Positions 60,375 to 64,000 of a stretch of 64,000 nt of DNA are shown one piece after another. The stretch is from Christensenellaceae bacterium. Lineage in GTDB: Bacteria; Bacillota; Clostridia; Christensenellales; Aristaeellaceae. The notes under the pieces are model-generated. The model saw nothing but the letters and a program-made list of their open reading frames with translations. It made no database searches and had not been told where the DNA came from. Location: the NCBI GenBank assembly GCA_020025205.1, contig JAHHSO010000001.1, forward strand, positions 62,001-126,000, read 5' to 3'. The position numbers and the translations under genes are program-made. Numbering within the stretch: position 1 is the first letter of the stretch; each line of letters begins with the position of its first letter.

Positions 60375-61553
60375 TTACTGTGCGTCGGCGTCAACCTGAA
60401 CGCCGGCAGCAACCTGTTCGCCTGCACCGATCGTGGCCTTCGGGCCGACGACAGCAATTTTGCCGGTTTCTTCGCCGACAATCGCGCCCGCACAGATATG
60501 AGCATTTTCCGCAATAATGGCTCTGCGGACGACAGCTCCGCGCTCAATCACTGCACCCGGCATGACAACTGAATCGGTGACTTCTGCACCGGTGTCCACC
60601 GTGACACCTGCAAAAAGCACAGAGTGATTGATGACACCGCGAACTTCGCAACCTTCGGAAATCAGAGAATTGATGACCTTGGCACCGTCGGCAATGTAGT
60701 GCGGCGGCATGCCCGGATTGCGGGCGAAGATGCGCCAACGCTTATCATACAGGTCGATGGGCATCGGCATTTCAAGAAGGTCCATGTTGGCTTCCCACAG
60801 GGATTCGATGGTTCCAACATCCTTCCAGTAGCCATCAAAGGTATAGGTGAACAGCTTTTCACCCGCGGTGAGCATGGCCGGGATGATGTTCTTGCCGAAA
60901 TCGTTGTCGCTGGTCGGATCGGCTTCATCCAGTTCAAGATATTTGCGCATCTTGGACCAGGAGAAGATGTACACGCCCATAGAAGCTTTATTGCTCTTGG
61001 GGTGCGCCGGCTTTTCTTCAAACTCGGTGATCTGGTTATGCTCATCAGTATTGAGAATGCCGAAGCGGGAAGCTTCTTCCCACGGCACTTCGCGAACGGC
61101 GATTGTCAAATCAGCGCCGCTTTCGATGTGGGAGCGGAGCATGGCGTTATAGTCCATCTTATAGATATGGTCACCGGAGAGCACAAGCACATATTCCGGA
61201 TCCCACTGCGCGATGAACGGAATATTCTGATAGATGGCATTAGCCGTACCCTTGTACCATTCGCCGGTTTTGCCGGTCTGATACGGAGGCAGGACGAAGA
61301 CACCGCCGTTGGAAAGGTCCAGGTCCCACGGAGAGCCGGAACCGATATAAGCGTTCAGTTCGAGCGGACGATACTGGGTCAGCACGCCGACCACGTCAAT
61401 ACCCGAATTGGTGCAGTTGGAGAGCGGAAAATCAATAATGCGATACTTTCCACCGTAGGGAACTGCCGGCTTGGCCACGTTCTTGGTCAGAATGCCGAGG
61501 CGGCTGCCCTGGCCGCCTGCCAGCAGCATGGCAACACATTGCTTCTTCCTCAT
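60375..61553 (-). CDS. glgC: Glucose-1-phosphate adenylyltransferase
   Basis: 392 residues. [28 protein letters not shown] is the intact nucleotide loop; the catalytic Asp lies in [13 protein letters not shown] and the Glu/Lys region in [18 protein letters not shown]. The C-terminal beta-helix domain is present. It makes ADP-glucose, the committed step of glycogen synthesis. ATG 61553 follows AGGAGTG; upstream in-frame codons lie over the promoter. It is the first gene of glgC-glgD-glgA. Confidence 0.97.
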   Translation of the reverse strand: MRKKQCVAMLLAGGQGSRLGILTKNVAKPAVPYGGKYRIIDFPLSNCTNSGIDVVGVLTQYRPLELNAYIGSGSPWDLDLSNGGVFVLPPYQTGKTGEWYKGTANAIYQNIPFIAQWDPEYVLVLSGDHIYKMDYNAMLRSHIESGADLTIAVREVPWEEASRFGILNTDEHNQITEFEEKPAHPKSNKASMGVYIFSWSKMRKYLELDEADPTSDNDFGKNIIPAMLTAGEKLFTYTFDGYWKDVGTIESLWEANMDLLEMPMPIDLYDKRWRIFARNPGMPPHYIADGAKVINSLISEGCEVRGVINHSVLFAGVTVDTGAEVTDSVVMPGAVIERGAVVRRAIIAENAHICAGAIVGEETGKIAVVGPKATIGAGEQVAAGVQVDADAQ

Positions 61554-61650
61554 TGTAAACACACTCCTGTGATTTTGGGTTAATCTGCCAGAATGGCGCA
61601 GAAAGGAGGGGCGGCGCCAATGACCCACACCACTCGTTTCATGTAGGTTC

Positions 61651-61659
61651 ATTATATCA
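61651..61659 (-). promoter_or_regulatory. Extended -10 promoter of the glg operon
   Basis: On the minus strand TGATATAAT, about 97 nt upstream of glgC. No good -35 is seen. No regulator box was recognised. Confidence 0.55.
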
Positions 61660-61682
61660 TAATCTATGCAAAAGGAAAAGCA

Positions 61683-61853
61683 AATTCCTGTAATGTTTCA
61701 TGAAAGGTGAAAGAACTCCGTCAGTTTTTAAACAAAAAATGTCCATCCGGGCAAAAATTGTCCCACACGAAAAAACGACAAGCAAGATGAAAAATATGGA
61801 AAAAGGAAGAGCAAAAACGCGGGGGGCTTTGTCAGATTCACGGGCGGATTAAA
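61683..61853. other. Non-coding gap between divergent glgC and rsuA promoters
   Basis: Purine-rich on the plus strand; no gene, hairpin or repeat stands out. The whole gap between the two genes is 437 nt. Confidence 0.5.
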
Positions 61854-61882
61854 TTGCAAAATCGGGTCTCATACTGTATAAT
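61854..61882 (+). promoter_or_regulatory. Promoter of the rsuA-like gene
   Basis: TTGCAA, a 17-nt spacer and TATAAT, 108 nt upstream of the GTG start. Confidence 0.8.
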
Positions 61883-61990
61883 GAAGAAGAAATTTATAAG
61901 GCAGCAAAAAAGGGAAAAAGGCGAAAAAACAGGAAAGAAAAATCCTTGTTTTTGCAGCCGATGAACCCCTTTTGAATATGGAGGATACCG

Positions 61991-62734
61991 GTGAAAAACG
62001 TGATGCGGCTGGACAAGATGCTTGCTATGCTGGGCGAGGGAACGCGCAGCGAAATTAAAACGGCGGTACGCGCGGGACGTGTTTTTGTAAACGGTGTGCC
62101 GGTGCGGGATGCGGGCATGCAGGTGAATGCTTCTGGCGATGATGTGCGCTTTGATGGCAGAAAACTGTCCTATAAAGAGGTGCGCCATGTCATGCTCAAC
62201 AAGCCGCAGGGTGTTCTGACGGCGGCGCGGGATAGAAAACAGAAGACTGTTATGGATTTGCTTCCTCCGTTATATGCGGCCATGGGATGCATGCCGGCAG
62301 GCAGGCTGGACAAAGATACGGAAGGCCTGCTGATTATTACGTCTGACGGACAGCTGGCGCACAGAATTATTTCGCCCAAAAAGGATGTATCAAAGATCTA
62401 CTATGCCCGCGTGGATGGCCCGCTTTCCGAAAGTGATGTGAGGGCTTTCGCACAGGGGCTGCATATTGAAGATGCGGACGGGATGTTTGATGCGCGTCCG
62501 GCTTGGCTGACAATCCTTTCTTCGGCAGAAGAGGAGAGTACTGCGCGCGTCAGGGTAACAGAAGGCCGATATCATCAGGTGAAGCGGATGTTCCTGTCAC
62601 GCGGTGTGCGCGTGACATTCCTCAAAAGAGAGCAGATTGGCGCCTTGCCGCTTGATCCAGCGCTGAAAGCTGGACAATGGCGGGAATTGACGGACGAAGA
62701 AGCGGTGCTTTTGGAACAGGAGATGGAAGAATGA
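61991..62734 (+). CDS. RsuA/RluB-family pseudouridine synthase
   Basis: 247 residues. An N-terminal S4 RNA-binding domain (MRLDKMLAMLGEGTRSEIKTAVRAGRVFVNG) is followed by the RsuA-type synthase with the catalytic Asp in PAGRLDKDTEGLLIITSDG and the closing VTEGRYHQVKRMF. The EGRYHQVKRMF form and length point to RsuA (16S U516) rather than RluB. GTG 61991 has GGAGGAT upstream. Its stop overlaps the next start (ATGA). Confidence 0.9.
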   Translation: MKNVMRLDKMLAMLGEGTRSEIKTAVRAGRVFVNGVPVRDAGMQVNASGDDVRFDGRKLSYKEVRHVMLNKPQGVLTAARDRKQKTVMDLLPPLYAAMGCMPAGRLDKDTEGLLIITSDGQLAHRIISPKKDVSKIYYARVDGPLSESDVRAFAQGLHIEDADGMFDARPAWLTILSSAEEESTARVRVTEGRYHQVKRMFLSRGVRVTFLKREQIGALPLDPALKAGQWRELTDEEAVLLEQEMEE

Positions 62735-64000
62735 GGGAAACACGACTGCGCAAAACAACGGTGATTGTTCTGGGGGCAGTGCTGTATGCGCTGCTCTACG
62801 GGTTCTGCTCCCAAATTGACAGGACGGGGCATGCGGATGTCATGGAGGCAGGCAGACGGTTTCTTGTTGCGCTGCCCGCAGCACTGATGATACTGACGGG
62901 ACTGTTTGCAGCCGTTCTGCCTTTCCTTGAAAGAAAGCTCAAATCAGGCCCCAAAACGGAAAAACCGTTTTGTACAGTCGGTGCGTTTGCGCTCATTTTC
63001 TTATGCTATGTGCCCATGTTTCTGATTGAGTTTCCGGGTTCGTTTACCTACAATACGCAGGATCAGACGGTGCAGGCAGCATCGGGGATGTACACAACAT
63101 TCCATCCGCTGATTCACACGCTGCTGCTCAAGACGTGCTTGTCCGCCTATGATTTTTTTCAGTCCTATGAAAAATGTGCGGCGCTGTACAGCATCATTCA
63201 GATGCTCGTGCTTTCAGGATGCTTTGCGCTGATCTGTGCATCGCTTTCAAGAAGCACGACGCGCCGGACGGCACATCTGGCGGTGATTTTCTTCTGCCTG
63301 TATCCGCTGCACTGGGTATTGGCCAGCAATTGCACAAAAGACGTGTTGTTCTCTGGATTCTTTGCGCTCTTTCTGGCATATGCGCTGGAAGCTGTTCGCG
63401 CTGGGAAGCTGCCAGCCGGGCGGGTGATGATGCAGGCAGCGACTGGCATCATGGCCTGTCTGTTCAGGAACAATATGATTTACGCGATGGCTGTATGGCT
63501 TGTGCTGCTGATCATCTGGCAGGCACGCAGACACATCCAGCTGATTGTCTGTACGGCACTGGCCATGGTGCTGGCTGTCTGCGCAAACAATGGATTAAAA
63601 GCCGCGACAAATGCGGCAGAGGGCAAGGTTGTTGAGATGCTGTCCGTGCCGATTCAGCAGCTGGCATATGCCAGACTGAAGGCAGACGACCGTTTTACGG
63701 ACGAAGAGCGGGAGCTGATGGACAGCGTATTTGTAGATGATTGTTACAGATATTACGAGCCGACACTTTCGGATCCTGTGAAAGACCGTGTGGATGATGC
63801 GGCTATGCGCGAACACATGGCGGAGATGGCGAAGCTGTGGTTCTCGGTTGCCCTGAAATGCCCGAATGAATATCTGGATGCGTTTTTGAATTTGACACTG
63901 CCGTCCCTGTATCCCTACAGGGAATATGGCGTCATTGCGCCCTATCTGGAAGCGGGCGCGAATGGCGGCGTGATTACAGAGATATTCGGGCAGCCGCCCA
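62731..64000 (+). CDS. DUF6020-like polytopic membrane protein C, 5' part
   Basis: The frame is open from ATG 62731 to the window end (423 codons), so it is truncated there. It shares the same landmarks as proteins A and B: FPGSFTYNTQDQTVQ after the early helices, CTKDVLFSGFFALFLAYALE, LFRNNMIYAMAVWLVLL, SVPIQQLAYARLKADD and CPNEYLDAFLNLTLPSLYP. It is clearly a more distant paralog, on the opposite strand and beyond the glg operon. The N-terminus differs (a short helix pair and QIDRTGHAD). Coupled by ATGA to the pseudouridine synthase, an odd partner. The C-terminal region matching the 81-bp repeat lies outside. Confidence 0.85.
   Translation, partial: MRETRLRKTTVIVLGAVLYALLYGFCSQIDRTGHADVMEAGRRFLVALPAALMILTGLFAAVLPFLERKLKSGPKTEKPFCTVGAFALIFLCYVPMFLIEFPGSFTYNTQDQTVQAASGMYTTFHPLIHTLLLKTCLSAYDFFQSYEKCAALYSIIQMLVLSGCFALICASLSRSTTRRTAHLAVIFFCLYPLHWVLASNCTKDVLFSGFFALFLAYALEAVRAGKLPAGRVMMQAATGIMACLFRNNMIYAMAVWLVLLIIWQARRHIQLIVCTALAMVLAVCANNGLKAATNAAEGKVVEMLSVPIQQLAYARLKADDRFTDEERELMDSVFVDDCYRYYEPTLSDPVKDRVDDAAMREHMAEMAKLWFSVALKCPNEYLDAFLNLTLPSLYPYREYGVIAPYLEAGANGGVITEIFGQPP

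Overview
The window reads as a chromosome segment of a Gram-positive, probably spore-forming member of the Bacillota (Clostridia-like), with moderately high GC. Supporting evidence: a SpoIID homologue, a T-box leader before valS, the DarA/PII-like c-di-AMP receptor next to holB and ricT, the cmk-plsC-ispH-rpsA order, the dprA-topA-trmFO-hslVU order, GlgD paired with GlgC, DUF1292 and DUF896 proteins, several lipoproteins, and consensus SigA-type promoters (TTGACA-17-TATAAT) with strong Shine-Dalgarno sites. The species cannot be named from the sequence alone. No phage, insertion sequence, integrase or CRISPR array was seen. Almost everything looks like core chromosome with a few accessory genes.

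Layout. 1-4.4 kb: 3' end of nagA, a degenerate Nudix protein, a DUF896 protein, a secreted SH3-repeat protein and a SpoIID-family lipoprotein. 4.5-5.3 kb: tRNA-Ala(GGC) and a decayed GDSL esterase. 5.3-9.6 kb: iron and metal block, with a DtxR-type regulator divergent from feoA-feoA-feoB and a Cys-rich Feo-associated peptide, then a ZIP transporter behind a striking hairpin. Three copies of TTAG-N6-CTAA mark likely iron-repressor operators. 9.7-21.7 kb: DUF1292, uvrC, comM/yifB, dprA, topA, trmFO, hslV, hslU and a membrane acyltransferase. 21.7-27.3 kb: T-box, small membrane peptide, valS, folC, rsmH. 27.7-32.8 kb: darA-holB-ricT, a 2[4Fe-4S] ferredoxin, a CapA-like protein and a DmpA-type peptidase. 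32.8-36.1 kb: GNAT, nth, a DUF3343 protein, an EF2568-type cysteine desulfurase and an unknown membrane-anchored protein. 36.3-42.6 kb: cmk, plsC, ispH, rpsA, ftsH, DUF1294.

42.7-53.6 kb is more individual: a YjjG-like nucleotidase coupled to a 996-residue lipoprotein with seven peptidoglycan-binding repeats and a propeller-like end; a Cys-cluster protein; an orphan adenine methyltransferase co-transcribed with a tandem-repeat protein of unknown function and trmD; then a Tet(M)-length ribosomal GTPase, a MocR regulator lacking its PLP lysine, and a small lipoprotein. 53.7-61.6 kb, minus strand: glgC-glgD-glgA for glycogen synthesis followed by two DUF6020-like membrane proteins. GlgA carries a long acidic-then-basic repetitive tail. 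62.0-64.0 kb: an RsuA-type pseudouridine synthase overlapping a third DUF6020-like protein cut by the window end.

Best leads for something undescribed: the competing hairpins at the start of the ZIP gene, the histone-H1-like tail on glycogen synthase, the identical 81-bp tract shared by two otherwise diverged DUF6020 genes, and the methyltransferase/unknown/trmD operon. Long open frames antisense to the conserved genes were judged to be codon-bias shadows.
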